Position numbers and translations under genes: made by a program. Positions 33,375 to 41,692 of a stretch of DNA of 64,000 bases are shown here, piece by piece. The DNA comes from Streptomyces mashuensis (GTDB lineage: Bacteria; Actinomycetota; Actinomycetes; Streptomycetales; Streptomycetaceae): positions 62,001 to 126,000 of the forward strand of contig NZ_BNBD01000008.1 in NCBI RefSeq assembly GCF_014654785.1, in the 5' to 3' direction. Position 1 is the first letter of the stretch. Every line of letters begins with the position of its first letter. The notes beneath the pieces were generated by a model. That model saw only the letters and a program-made list of their open reading frames with translations. It had not been told where the DNA came from and searched no databases.

Positions 33375-35237
33375 TCAGCCGGCCGGCCGGTCGCCGGCCT
33401 CGCGCAGGGTCTGGGCCGTGGCCAGCCGGCGGTATGCGGGGCTGGTGAGCAGGAGTTCGTCGTGCGTGCCGGAGGCGATGACGCGGCCGGCGTCGAGGAC
33501 GTGGATGCGGTCGGCGTTCTGGACCGTGGAGAGTCGGTGGGCGATGACCAGGAGGGCGCACTCCTGGGCCACGTCGCGCATCACCTGGCTGAGGGCGGCC
33601 TCGTTGATCGCGTCCAGGTGGGACGTCGGTTCGTCGAGGAGCAGCAGGGACGGGCGGGTGAGCAGGGCGCGGGCCAGGGCCACGCGTTGGCGTTCGCCGC
33701 CGGAGAGGGTCGCGCCGCGTTCGCCGAGGACGCATCCCAGGCCGCCGGGCAGGCGTTCGACGACGTCGGTGAGGTTGGCCAGCCGCACCACGCGTTCGAC
33801 CTCGCCGGAGGGGGCGTCGGGCACGGCGTAGGTGATGTTGTCCCAAAGGGTGCCGTGGACGACGTGGGTGTTCTGGTCGACCAGGGCGAGGCGCTCGCGG
33901 CACTGGCGGCGTGTCAGCTCCGTTGCGGGGCGGCCGTCGAAGAGCAGGAGGCCCGCCTCGGGGTCGTAGAAACGGGCGGCCAGGGAGAAGATCGTGGTCT
34001 TGCCCGCGCCCGAGCGACCCACCAGGGCGACCTGGCCGCGGTACGGCACCGAGAGGGACACTCCGCGCAGCACGGGCCGGCCCGGGTGGTAGCCGAAGTG
34101 GACGTTCCGCAGGGTCAGGGCGGCGGGGGTCTCCTCCGCCGCCGGTCCCTTCCCGGGGGCGTGCGGGCGGCGTGCCGCCGTACCGGGCGACTCCCCGGGG
34201 AGGGCCAGTGCCTGGTCGACGCGCTCGTAGGCGCCCATGCCCCGCTGGAGGAGGCCGACGGCGCGGAAGACGGACGAGAGGGGTACGACCAGGTACGAGG
34301 CGTAGAGCAGGAACGCCACCAGTTCGCCGAGCGAGTCGGCGCCGCCCACGCGCATGCCGCCGACGACGAGGACGACGAGGAACGAGCCCTGGACGGCGAG
34401 TTCGACGGCGGAGCTCATGAACGAGGCCAGCATGGCGGTGCGCACGCCCGCGCTGTACGCGCTGTCGACGCGGGTGCCGATCCTGGCGGCCTCGCGGGCC
34501 TCGGCGCAGTGGACGCGCACCATGGGGAGGGCGCCGAGGGCGCGTTCCAGGTCGGCGGCGATGTCGCCGACGGCCTGCTGGGTGCGTTCGGCGGCGGAGC
34601 GGATGCCGGAGAGCAGCGAGGTGACGATGAGGGCCGCCGCGGCCACGGTGGCGGTGACCAGCAGGAGCAGGAGGGGGTCGAGCCAGGCCATCAGTGCGAG
34701 GGCCCCGGCGGAGACGAGGAGGCCGGTGACCAGGTCGACCAGGGCCTGGGCCGTGGCTTCGCGCAGCACGGTGGTGTCGGCGGTGACCCGGGAGATCAGG
34801 TCCCCGCTGCGGTGCCGGCCGTACTCGCGCATGTCGAGGCGGAGGAGGTGGGAGACCAGGCCGTGCCGGAGGGTGCGGATGACGCCTTCGCCCATGCGTT
34901 CCAGCAGGAAGCGGCCGACGGCGCCGGTGACGGCCTCGGCCGTGAACAGCCCGGCCAGGAGCAGCAGGGGCCCGGTGACGCCGCCGTGGCCTGCTGTGTC
35001 GACGATGCGCCGGGCCAGCAGCGGCTGGGCCAGCCCTATGGCCGAGCCGGCGAGGGTGAGGACGGTGGCGGCGACGATGGCGGGCCGGTGCCCGGCGGTC
35101 AGGCGCACCATGGTGGCCACCGCTCCCGGGCGCCTGCCGCGGCGCTGCTCGGAGGCGGCGGTGTCGTGCCTCGCCGCCGGTTCTTCGCCGCCCGGGCGCG
35201 GGCCGGTGCCGGTGCCGGCGGTCAGCTGCCCGGTCAC
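33375..35237 (-). CDS. Lasso-peptide ABC exporter (fused permease and ATPase)
   Basis: 620 residues from GTG 35237, overlapping the B2 stop by 4 bases (GTGA). Six membrane helices in about residues 50-330 (ABC type 1 exporter fold), then the ATPase with Walker A GRSGAGKT, Q-loop DQNTHVVHG, signature LSGGERQRVALARAL, Walker B LLLLDEP and the H-loop AHRLSTV. No C39 peptidase domain at the N-terminus, as expected because B2 removes the leader. This is the D gene of the lasso locus and should pump the threaded peptide out and give self-protection. Confidence 0.95.
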   Translation of the reverse strand: MTGQLTAGTGTGPRPGGEEPAARHDTAASEQRRGRRPGAVATMVRLTAGHRPAIVAATVLTLAGSAIGLAQPLLARRIVDTAGHGGVTGPLLLLAGLFTAEAVTGAVGRFLLERMGEGVIRTLRHGLVSHLLRLDMREYGRHRSGDLISRVTADTTVLREATAQALVDLVTGLLVSAGALALMAWLDPLLLLLVTATVAAAALIVTSLLSGIRSAAERTQQAVGDIAADLERALGALPMVRVHCAEAREAARIGTRVDSAYSAGVRTAMLASFMSSAVELAVQGSFLVVLVVGGMRVGGADSLGELVAFLLYASYLVVPLSSVFRAVGLLQRGMGAYERVDQALALPGESPGTAARRPHAPGKGPAAEETPAALTLRNVHFGYHPGRPVLRGVSLSVPYRGQVALVGRSGAGKTTIFSLAARFYDPEAGLLLFDGRPATELTRRQCRERLALVDQNTHVVHGTLWDNITYAVPDAPSGEVERVVRLANLTDVVERLPGGLGCVLGERGATLSGGERQRVALARALLTRPSLLLLDEPTSHLDAINEAALSQVMRDVAQECALLVIAHRLSTVQNADRIHVLDAGRVIASGTHDELLLTSPAYRRLATAQTLREAGDRPAG

Positions 35238-35698
35238 GGCGTTTCCCTGAACGGCGTCTCCCCGCCCGGCGTACGCATGCCGACGGGTGCGACGGCCAGC
35301 AGGCGGCTGAAGTAGTCGCCGGGCACGCGCTCGTCCACGGGGCGGCCGTCGGCCTCGATCCAGGCGTGGGCGGCGAAGGGCGGTACGACGCGTACGCCGG
35401 TGCACCAGGTGGGCCACTCGCCCCACAACCTGCACACCAGCGTCGCGCCCAGGGAACGTGGCAGGCATCCCTGGGGGCCGGCGCAGGACAGGCTGACCGC
35501 GCACACCGCGTCCCGGGCCGCCTTCGCGCGGGCGGTGGAGGCGGGTACGGCGCCCCGGCGCAGGAAGCCGAGTACGGCTGCGATGCGGCGGGGCTTCATG
35601 CGGGCGAGCAGGAAGGTGAGCGGCAGGACGGCGCGGGCGGCGAGGCGGTGCGCGAGCGGTACGCCGACGGGGCGGGCGAGGGCTCTGGGGGTGCTCAC
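35234..35698 (-). CDS. Lasso peptide leader peptidase (B2)
   Basis: 154 residues from ATG 35698, overlapping the B1 stop by 4 bases. It is the transglutaminase-like cysteine protease of lasso biosynthesis: catalytic Cys in GCLPRSLGATLVCRLWG (near residue 78), His in PFAAHAWIEADG (near residue 111) and Asp shortly after in ADGRPVDE. It cuts the leader after the -2 Thr/-1 Gly once B1 presents the precursor. The basic N-terminal third is typical for B2 proteins. Confidence 0.95.
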   Translation of the reverse strand: MSTPRALARPVGVPLAHRLAARAVLPLTFLLARMKPRRIAAVLGFLRRGAVPASTARAKAARDAVCAVSLSCAGPQGCLPRSLGATLVCRLWGEWPTWCTGVRVVPPFAAHAWIEADGRPVDERVPGDYFSRLLAVAPVGMRTPGGETPFRETP

Positions 35699-35949
35699 GA
35701 GGCGAGCCCGCCGGCGCGCAGTTGCCCGGTGAGGGTGGCGACGTCCCGGGCCGCCTCGTCGCGGCCGATGTCGAACTCGGCGACGAGGGCGTCCACGGCG
35801 TCCTGCTCGTCGCCGCCCTGCAACAGGGTGCGGAGGACGAGGGTGCCGGTGGGGTTGAGTTCCCAGTACTGCCCGCTGCGCTGGTCCAGCAGGACGGTGC
35901 CGTAGTCGGTGGTGGCGGTGCAGACGTCGGCGGCGAGCCGCAGTGCCAT
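35695..35949 (-). CDS. Lasso peptide leader-binding protein (B1, PqqD-like RRE)
   Basis: 84 residues from ATG 35949. The PqqD/RRE fold is seen in TTDYGTVLLDQRSGQYWELN, GTLVLRTLLQGGDEQDAV and the winged C-terminal part EFDIGRDEAARDVATL. It binds the leader, contacting the YxxPxL motif of the precursor, and hands it to B2. It starts 22 bases after the cyclase gene and is translationally coupled to B2. Confidence 0.95.
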   Translation of the reverse strand: MALRLAADVCTATTDYGTVLLDQRSGQYWELNPTGTLVLRTLLQGGDEQDAVDALVAEFDIGRDEAARDVATLTGQLRAGGLAS

Positions 35950-35971
35950 GTGCCGTACTCCCGTCTTTCGG

Positions 35972-37852
35972 CTAGGGTGCGTCCGCTTCGGGCGCGGGGG
36001 TGTGCGGGGTGGCTCGGGTCCGGCTGCGGGCCTGGCTGCGCAGCCACACCTCGCAGGCGATGGTGGAGTAGAGGATCGCGTCCTTCAGGCCGGGGCTGTT
36101 GGGCCTGCGGGCCAGGTCGCAGAGGGCGTGGGCGTCGACCAGGCCCATGCGGGCGAGGTGGGAGTCCTCCCACAGGGCCAGCAGGTCGCCGCGGTGCCGG
36201 CGCAGCCCGTCGGCGGCGTCCATGGACGCCTGGGCCTTGCTGGTGCGGCGCAGGCACTCGTCGGGCACGATGCCGCGCATCGCCGCGGTGAGCAGGGGTT
36301 TGTAGGCCCAGGGGGTGACCCGGTCGGCGGGCCGTACGGCCAGGGACGCCTCGATCACGCGGTCGTCGAAGAACGGCGAGGCCATGGGCAGGCCGGCACG
36401 GGCGGCCATGGTGTCCCATTGGCGCACGATGCGGGTGCAGGTGCGGAGCGCCTCCAGGTCGGTGTGGAGTCCCCGGTCGGGGTGCAGGGGCCGTGCGCCG
36501 GCGGCGGCCTCGGTCAGCGCGTCGCGGACGAGCACTGCCGCGTCCTCGGTGGCCCAGTCGAACAGCCGGGGCGGGGCCGACCAGCCGAGGGTGCCGGTCA
36601 CCGTGGCCGGGAGGGGCTCGCGGAGCCGGCCGGGGGCGGTGGCGAGCCAGCGTGCGTAGGAGCGGGAGTCGGCCAGGGCCCGGGCCATGCCGGGCAGCGG
36701 CCAGTCGAAGAGGGCCTTGAAGCCCCGCAGGCGGCCGAGGGCGAACAGGGGCCGGCGGCGCAGCAGCCGGTGGTAGTACGCCTCCGAGCACCAGGCGACG
36801 TGGTCGCCGCCGATGCCGGTCAGGTGCAGCCGGCTGCCGCGGGCGCGCAGGGGCGGCAGGTGGTGCAGGACCCGGGCGCGGTCCATCACGCCGATGGTCG
36901 GCTCGTCCATGGGGTCGTCGATGCCGAGGAGATCGGTGTAGACGAGCGGGGAGGCGTGGGCGTCCCAGACGACGTGTTCGACGTCCGGCATGTGGGCGGC
37001 GGCGCGTTTGGCCCATTCCAGGTCGTCGTCGGCCGGGTCGCGGCCGGGCCAGGTGCTGGCCACCACGCGGGCGGGCGAGCGGTCGGCCAGGAAGCAGACG
37101 GAAGTGGAGTCGAGGCCGCCGGAGAGGTCGCAGCTGACCACGCCGCCCTGGCGGGTGCGGGCGTCGACGGCGTCGGACAGCGCCTGCCGGACCAGGGGCG
37201 CGCCCTGGGCGAGGGGGCGTACGGGCTCGGGCGGGCTCCACCACCGGGAGGTGCGGGCGGTACGGCCGTCGGCCGGCAGGTGCAGGGCCTCCCCCGGGGC
37301 GACGGCGCTGACGCCCTGCCAGACGGAGGATTCGTAGAGCGGGTGGGGGACGGGCCACAGCAGGCGAACCGCCACTTCCCGCGGGTCGGGGCCGGTGCCG
37401 GCGGCGTGCGCGAGCAGGCTCGCGTCGCAGGCGGCCACCTGCACGCCCGCCACGTCGGCGTGGAAGACGAGCCGCAGACCGGAGGCGGTCCCCCGGATCT
37501 GGACGTCGCCGTCGAGGGACGCGACGAGGTGGAAGCTGCCGGGCAGGCTGCGGGCGAGGTCGGTGAGCCGGGAGAGGTCGGTGAGCCGGTCGGCGTGGCG
37601 TCGCAGGTCGTCGGCGCGGACGGGACAGCAGCCGATCACGGCCAGGGCTGCCCGCCGGGTGGCGACGGCGACGCATTCGTCGTCGGCCCAGTGACCGGTG
37701 ATCCAGGGCCTGCCGGAGGGGTGGGGGAGGGTCCGGGTTCCGGGGTGGTCAGGCAGACGGCGGGCCGCGGTGAGCGCGCCCTCGCAGTCCGGGAGGACCG
37801 CGAAGTACGCGCTGCCACCGCCCGCCGCCGCATGATCATGCGATGTCGCCAT
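35972..37852 (-). CDS. Lasso peptide macrolactam synthetase (C, asparagine-synthetase-like)
   Basis: 626 residues from ATG 37852, 23 bases downstream of the precursor stop. The N-terminal glutaminase-like domain lacks the catalytic Cys2. The synthetase domain has the PP-loop SGGLDSTS near residue 253, GIGGDHVAW, and the C-terminal YKPLLTAAMRGIVPDE and RTSKAQAS segments. It adenylates the side-chain carboxylate of the ring acid (Asp8 of the core) and closes the bond with the N-terminal Leu. Length is normal for actinobacterial C proteins. Confidence 0.95.
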   Translation of the reverse strand: MATSHDHAAAGGGSAYFAVLPDCEGALTAARRLPDHPGTRTLPHPSGRPWITGHWADDECVAVATRRAALAVIGCCPVRADDLRRHADRLTDLSRLTDLARSLPGSFHLVASLDGDVQIRGTASGLRLVFHADVAGVQVAACDASLLAHAAGTGPDPREVAVRLLWPVPHPLYESSVWQGVSAVAPGEALHLPADGRTARTSRWWSPPEPVRPLAQGAPLVRQALSDAVDARTRQGGVVSCDLSGGLDSTSVCFLADRSPARVVASTWPGRDPADDDLEWAKRAAAHMPDVEHVVWDAHASPLVYTDLLGIDDPMDEPTIGVMDRARVLHHLPPLRARGSRLHLTGIGGDHVAWCSEAYYHRLLRRRPLFALGRLRGFKALFDWPLPGMARALADSRSYARWLATAPGRLREPLPATVTGTLGWSAPPRLFDWATEDAAVLVRDALTEAAAGARPLHPDRGLHTDLEALRTCTRIVRQWDTMAARAGLPMASPFFDDRVIEASLAVRPADRVTPWAYKPLLTAAMRGIVPDECLRRTSKAQASMDAADGLRRHRGDLLALWEDSHLARMGLVDAHALCDLARRPNSPGLKDAILYSTIACEVWLRSQARSRTRATPHTPAPEADAP

Positions 37853-37875
37853 GGCGTGCGATCAGTTGCCCTGCC

Positions 37876-37986
37876 TCAGTTCTTGCTGAGAACGAGACGG
37901 TCGTTGCCCTTGAACTGGAGCAGGCCGGTCTCGGTGCGGAAGTCGCCGCGCCGGATCAGGGTGGGGGTTTCGTACGCCTTCTTCAT
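37876..37986 (-). CDS. Lasso peptide precursor, citrulassin family
   Basis: 36 residues from ATG 37986, 8 bases after AAGGAG. The leader MKKAYETPTLIRRGDFRTE continues with TG and carries the YxxPxL recognition motif and the conserved Thr at -2. The predicted core is LLQFKGNDRLVLSKN: Leu1 to Asp8 ring, then a seven-residue tail. Citrulassin A is LLGLAGNDRLVLSKN, so positions 3-5 (QFK) differ while GNDRLVLSKN is identical. My sum for the threaded peptide is 1725.99 Da monoisotopic, or about 0.98 more if Arg9 is converted to citrulline. A longer reading from 38085 has no ribosome site and is rejected. Confidence 0.93.
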   Translation of the reverse strand: MKKAYETPTLIRRGDFRTETGLLQFKGNDRLVLSKN

Positions 37987-38099
37987 GAGCTTCTCCTTCA
38001 CTGGGAGGGAGAACCAGCCCTGCAACAGACATGACTCCCGCCTGACGCAGGGAGGCTCGTCGCTACGAAGAACGATGCAGCGCAACGCGGTGGTACGAC

Positions 38100-38119
38100 A
38101 ATACGCCCATGTGCGTATT
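38100..38119. promoter_or_regulatory. Inverted repeat upstream of the lasso precursor
   Basis: AATACGC (38100-38106) and GCGTATT (38113-38119) are perfect 7-bp arms around CCATGT, about 115 bases upstream of the precursor start in the only likely promoter region (37987-38201). The centre is AT-rich compared with its surroundings. No regulator gene is present in the lasso locus, so the binding protein would be encoded elsewhere. Confidence 0.45.
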
Positions 38120-38201
38120 CATGAGCCTGTTCGCATACATATCCGCGGGAAGAGACGTTCGAGCCATGCTCGCGGTGGCTGAAATGCGCACAGGACGACG
38201 G

Positions 38202-38576
38202 TCAGTTCAGGTCGACGATGTCCGGCGCGAACACGGTGCCCAGCGGCTCCGGCCCCACGTACTGCTGACAGTTGCAGCGCCGGGCCTCGTACTGCACCGG
38301 CTTGCGGTCGGCGTCCCAGGCCGTGGGCGCCTCGACCATCTCGTGGCAGGTGCCCTGCTTGTCGTGCTTGGCCAGGTGATGAGTGCAGCCGCAGACGGGC
38401 TCCGGCGGCCGGTTGGCGGCCTCCAGCGCCAGCTGCTGACGCTCGGTCGCGCGGAGCAGCTCCAACTTCCGCTCGTGCCGGTCCTTCAAGGCTCTGCGGA
38501 CGTTCTCGTTGATCCAGCCACCGCCGATGATGACGGCAGGGATCACCGCCCAGATCCAGCCACCCATGTGTTGCAT
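38202..38576 (-). CDS. Single-pass membrane protein with a Cys/His-rich C-terminus
   Basis: 124 residues from ATG 38576, close behind GGGGG; ATG 38567 is an alternative. A hydrophobic helix at about residues 6-22 (WIWAVIPAVIIGGGWIN) is followed by a charged helix (RALKDRHERKLELLRATERQQ) that looks like a coiled coil. The C-terminal domain has CGCTHHLAKHDKQGTCHEM and CNCQQYVGPEP, spaced like a metal site. Similar proteins occur widely in Streptomyces; I know no function. It lies between the lasso locus and the kinase gene and is probably independent of both. Confidence 0.75.
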   Translation of the reverse strand: MQHMGGWIWAVIPAVIIGGGWINENVRRALKDRHERKLELLRATERQQLALEAANRPPEPVCGCTHHLAKHDKQGTCHEMVEAPTAWDADRKPVQYEARRCNCQQYVGPEPLGTVFAPDIVDLN

Positions 38577-38641
38577 GTCCCCCTGTTCGAAAGGAAGCAC
38601 AGCTTAAACCGCACGCCCGGTGACGAGCGCCGGGGCCCCGC

Positions 38642-39553
38642 CTACGGCTCCGTGCCCGGCGGTACGGCGGCGCGCCGGCCCAGGGGCAGCAGGACGTCGA
38701 GCGTCTCGGCGAGGGCGGCGACGGTGGGGCGGGCGGCCGGATCGGGGCGGAGGCAGGCGTCGATCGCCTCGGCGAGACGGGCCGGCAGACGGCGCCGGCG
38801 GGTCACCGGTGGCGCCGCCTCCGTGAGCTGCGGGTAGTCGTCGGCGGGGTCGCCCGTGGTCTCGCCACCCCTCGTCTCGCCGCCCTCGGGCCCGTCGTCG
38901 GTTCCGGCGCGGCCGGTGTCGAAGGGGACATCGCCGGTGGCCGCCTCGTAGAGCGTGACGCCTATCCCCCAGACGTCGGCCGCCACCGTGAGGGGGCCGC
39001 CCCGCGCCTGTTCGGGTGAGAGGTACTCGCGGGTGCCGACACCGGGTTCGCCCGGTCCGGGCGGGCGGGCGATGCTCAGGTCGAAGAGCTTGGCGCGGCG
39101 GCAGTCGATCACCACGTTGCCGGGCTTGACGTCCAGGTGCAGCAGCCCCCGGCCGTGCAGGTAGTGCGCGGCGGAGCACAAGTGGACGCCGAGCAGCGCC
39201 AGGTCGTCCGCGTCGAGGCGGCGGTGCCTGCGCTCCAGGAGGCGGGCCAGCGTCTCCCCGGTGAGGGTCTCCAGGACGACGTACGGCTCGGGCTCCGCCA
39301 CGGTCTCGTAGGCCCGGACCAGGTGCGGGTGCGTGAACTCCCGCAGCCAGCGGCCCTCCCGGACCAGGCGTTCACGGTGCTCGCCGTCCTCGCCGAGGTC
39401 CGGCCGCAGCACCTTCACCACGCAGCGGCAGTCCCGCTCCTCGCTCCAGACGTCGTACACGTCCAGCCAGCCCGTGCGGTAGAGATGGGCGATCACCTGG
39501 TAGCGGGGGGCGATGTACGTCCCGGCCGGCAGTGGTGGCCGTACGGGGGTCAC
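38642..39553 (-). CDS. Divergent serine/threonine protein kinase
   Basis: 303 residues from GTG 39553, overlapping the upstream ABC gene stop by 4 bases. The Gly-rich loop is degenerate (HLYRTGWLDVYDVW). The ATP Lys is in CRCVVKVLRPD, the catalytic loop reads HLDVKPGN instead of HRDxKPxN, and the DFG motif reads DLS (LFDLSIARP). The key Lys and both Asp are kept, so activity is possible. The APE region is EYLSPEQARGG. No membrane helix or sensor domain follows; the protein ends soon after the kinase fold. Coupling to an exporter and a cationic peptide gene suggests it serves that unit. Confidence 0.88.
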   Translation of the reverse strand: MTPVRPPLPAGTYIAPRYQVIAHLYRTGWLDVYDVWSEERDCRCVVKVLRPDLGEDGEHRERLVREGRWLREFTHPHLVRAYETVAEPEPYVVLETLTGETLARLLERRHRRLDADDLALLGVHLCSAAHYLHGRGLLHLDVKPGNVVIDCRRAKLFDLSIARPPGPGEPGVGTREYLSPEQARGGPLTVAADVWGIGVTLYEAATGDVPFDTGRAGTDDGPEGGETRGGETTGDPADDYPQLTEAAPPVTRRRRLPARLAEAIDACLRPDPAARPTVAALAETLDVLLPLGRRAAVPPGTEP

Positions 39554-41406
39554 GGCGGGCCTCCTCGGGCTGCGCGGATGGGGCGGACGGGCGCGTCCGG
39601 CGTGCCGTGCAGCCGGTGCAGGCGCGCGTACGCGGGGCTGCGGGCGAGGAGTTCCTCGTGGGTGCCGCTGTCGCCGACGCGGCCGTCCTCCAGCAGAACG
39701 ATGCGGTCGGCGGCGCGCACGGTGAGGAGGTTGTGCGAGATGATGATCGTGGTGCGGCCGGTCATCAGCAGCCGCAGCGGTTCGAGGATCCGGTGTCCCG
39801 ACTCGGCGTCGAGGCCGGTGGTGGGCTCGTCGAGGACGAGCACGGGCGCGTCGCGGACCATGGCCCGGGCGATGGCCAGGCGCTGGCGCTGCCCGCCCGA
39901 GAGCAGCAGGCCGCGCCGGCCGACGACGGTGTCGTACCCCTCGGGCAGGTCGCGGACGAACGCGTCCGCGTCGGCGGCCCGCGCCGCCGCGACGATCTCG
40001 GCCTCGGTGGCGTCCGGCCGGCCGTAGGCGATGTTCTCCCGTACGGTGCCGTGCAGGACGAGCGTCTCCTGGAGGAGGACCGCGATGTTCTCCCGCAGGT
40101 CGTCCAGGCGCAGCTCGCGCAGGTCGTGGCCGTCCATGAGGACGGCGCCGGACTGGGGGTCGTAGAAGCGCAGCAGCAGCTTGGCGACCGTCGACTTGCC
40201 CGCGCCGCTCGCGCCCACCAGGGCCAGCGTTTCGCCGGGCCCGGCCCGGAAGGAGACGCCGGACAGGGCGGGGCGGTCGGCGCCGGGGTAGCGGAACGTC
40301 ACGGCGTCGAGGACGACCTCGCCGCGGGCCCGGCCGAGCCGGCTGGGGAAGAGGATCTGGCCGACCTGGGGCCGCTGGTCGAACAGCTCGATGATCCGTT
40401 CCGCGGCGGCCGACGCCGCGTAGAACGTGCTGCTGAGCCGGGCCGCGCGGCGGACGGGGCCGTAGAGCCGGGTGAGGAGGGTGAGGAAGACCAGCAGGCC
40501 GCCGAGGGTGAGCCGGCCCTGGGTGAGTTCCCAGGCGCCCATCCCCATCACGACCAGCACACCACCGAGCTCCAGGACGTCGACGACGGGAGCGAAGAGG
40601 GCCCCGATCCTGGCGGACGCCATCTCGGCCCGGTAGTTGCCCAGGTTCTCGGCCTGGAAGCGGCGCTGTTCGCGGCCCTGCCGGTTGTACGCCTGGACGA
40701 GCGCGATGTTGCCGAGGGACTCCTCGGCGACGGCGCTGATGGTTCCGCTGCGCCGCCGCTGCTCGCGGGCGGCGGCCTTGATGCGGCGGGAGAACCACCG
40801 GGCCGTGATCCAGAACAGGGGGGCCACGAGGAGGGCGACCAGGGCCAGATCCCAGCTGAGCCAGAACAGCACCGTGAGGAAGACACCGAGTTCGATCAGG
40901 TGGGAGAACGCGCCGACGATGCCGGAGAGCAGGAACGTCTCGACGGCTTCGACGTCGCCGGTGAGGCGGGAGAGGACGTCGCCGGGCCGGCGTCGTTCGA
41001 AGAAGCCGAGGGACAGGCCCTGGAGGTGCCGGAACAGGTCCGACCGCAGCGCCATCAGGAACCGCTCGCTGACCCACGCGGAGGTCACCTCGTCGCCGAA
41101 CCGCACGGCGCCGGCGAGCACGGTCAGCACGACGTAGGCGAGCGCGATGGGGACGAACAGGCCGAGCCGGCGCGGCACGAGCACGTCGTCGACGACGACC
41201 TTGAACAGCCAGATGCCGGCCGCGTCGATCACGGGGCCGATGACGACGAACGCGAGCAGGACGGGGATCCAGCGCCGGCCGCCGCGGGTGTAGGGCCAGA
41301 ACCTCCTGAAGATCGCACGGATCCCCACCGCCGGAGCGGTGGGGACGAGCGTCTCGTCCCGCTCCAGGTTCCCGACCGCGGACACCATCCGCCGCAACGA
41401 CCGCAC
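39550..41406 (-). CDS. ABC exporter (fused permease and ATPase)
   Basis: 618 residues from ATG 41406 (ATG 41388 is possible). The six-helix exporter domain covers about 45-335, with SLGFFERRRPGDVLSRLTGDV as the first coupling segment. The ATPase follows, with Walker A GASGAGKST, Q-loop LLQETLVLHGT, signature LSGGQRQRLAIARAM, Walker B VLVLDEP and switch His in IIISHNL. It is a type of exporter used for lipids, drugs or peptides. It sits 95 bases downstream of a 40-residue peptide gene, past a perfect 10-bp hairpin, and is translationally coupled to the kinase gene, so the peptide is a candidate cargo. Confidence 0.92.
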   Translation of the reverse strand: MRSLRRMVSAVGNLERDETLVPTAPAVGIRAIFRRFWPYTRGGRRWIPVLLAFVVIGPVIDAAGIWLFKVVVDDVLVPRRLGLFVPIALAYVVLTVLAGAVRFGDEVTSAWVSERFLMALRSDLFRHLQGLSLGFFERRRPGDVLSRLTGDVEAVETFLLSGIVGAFSHLIELGVFLTVLFWLSWDLALVALLVAPLFWITARWFSRRIKAAAREQRRRSGTISAVAEESLGNIALVQAYNRQGREQRRFQAENLGNYRAEMASARIGALFAPVVDVLELGGVLVVMGMGAWELTQGRLTLGGLLVFLTLLTRLYGPVRRAARLSSTFYAASAAAERIIELFDQRPQVGQILFPSRLGRARGEVVLDAVTFRYPGADRPALSGVSFRAGPGETLALVGASGAGKSTVAKLLLRFYDPQSGAVLMDGHDLRELRLDDLRENIAVLLQETLVLHGTVRENIAYGRPDATEAEIVAAARAADADAFVRDLPEGYDTVVGRRGLLLSGGQRQRLAIARAMVRDAPVLVLDEPTTGLDAESGHRILEPLRLLMTGRTTIIISHNLLTVRAADRIVLLEDGRVGDSGTHEELLARSPAYARLHRLHGTPDAPVRPIRAARGGPP

Positions 41407-41432
41407 AGCGTGTTCCCGTGCTCACGGCATGC

Positions 41433-41457
41433 GGCCGGGCCCTTGTCGGGCCCGGCC
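41433..41457 (-). terminator. Perfect 10-bp GC hairpin between the peptide gene and the exporter gene
   Basis: GGCCGGGCCC (41433-41442), loop of five, GGGCCCGGCC (41448-41457), 45 bases after the peptide stop codon and without a U-tract. It may be an attenuator or an mRNA stabiliser that lets the peptide be made in excess over the exporter, as is common for RiPP precursors. Confidence 0.6.
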
Positions 41458-41501
41458 TGTCGACGTGGCGGGATCCCCCGCCGGCGTCGTCCCCAGCAGC
41501 G

Positions 41502-41624
41502 TCAGTGCTTGGTGTGACGCCTACGGTGGCCCGTGTCCTTACGGCGCCTCTTCTTCCTGTCCGTAGTGCTGTCCCGCTTGCGCATACTGCCCAGCGCGGG
41601 GAGGAGATTGGCGAGAATGCTCAT
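41502..41624 (-). CDS. 40-residue cationic peptide, unassigned
   Basis: ATG 41624 is preceded by AGGGAGGAATA, the best ribosome site in the neighbourhood. The peptide starts with a hydrophobic stretch MSILANLLPALGS and continues with a Lys/Arg/His-rich tail (MRKRDSTTDRKKRRRKD, then TGHRRRHTKH) that holds five Ser/Thr residues. No Cys, so not a lanthipeptide. It is followed by a hairpin, an ABC exporter and a Ser/Thr kinase on the same strand. It could be an exported antimicrobial or signalling peptide, a kinase substrate or a small membrane-tethered nucleic-acid binder. I do not recognise a family. Confidence 0.6.
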   Translation of the reverse strand: MSILANLLPALGSMRKRDSTTDRKKRRRKDTGHRRRHTKH

Positions 41625-41692
41625 TATTCCTCCCTTAAAGGGAGAACTGGTCCAATTTGTTCCTGTTTCAAGCGTAGCGCGGTGGGGCTGGG

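Noticed and set aside
30912..35315. A plus-strand frame of about 1467 codons over the oxidase and lasso exporter
   Set aside because: It runs across several real genes in other frames or on the other strand and has low-complexity composition.
37876..38085. A 69-residue version of the lasso precursor
   Set aside because: The inner ATG at 37986 has a good ribosome site and yields the standard leader with YxxPxL and Thr at -2.
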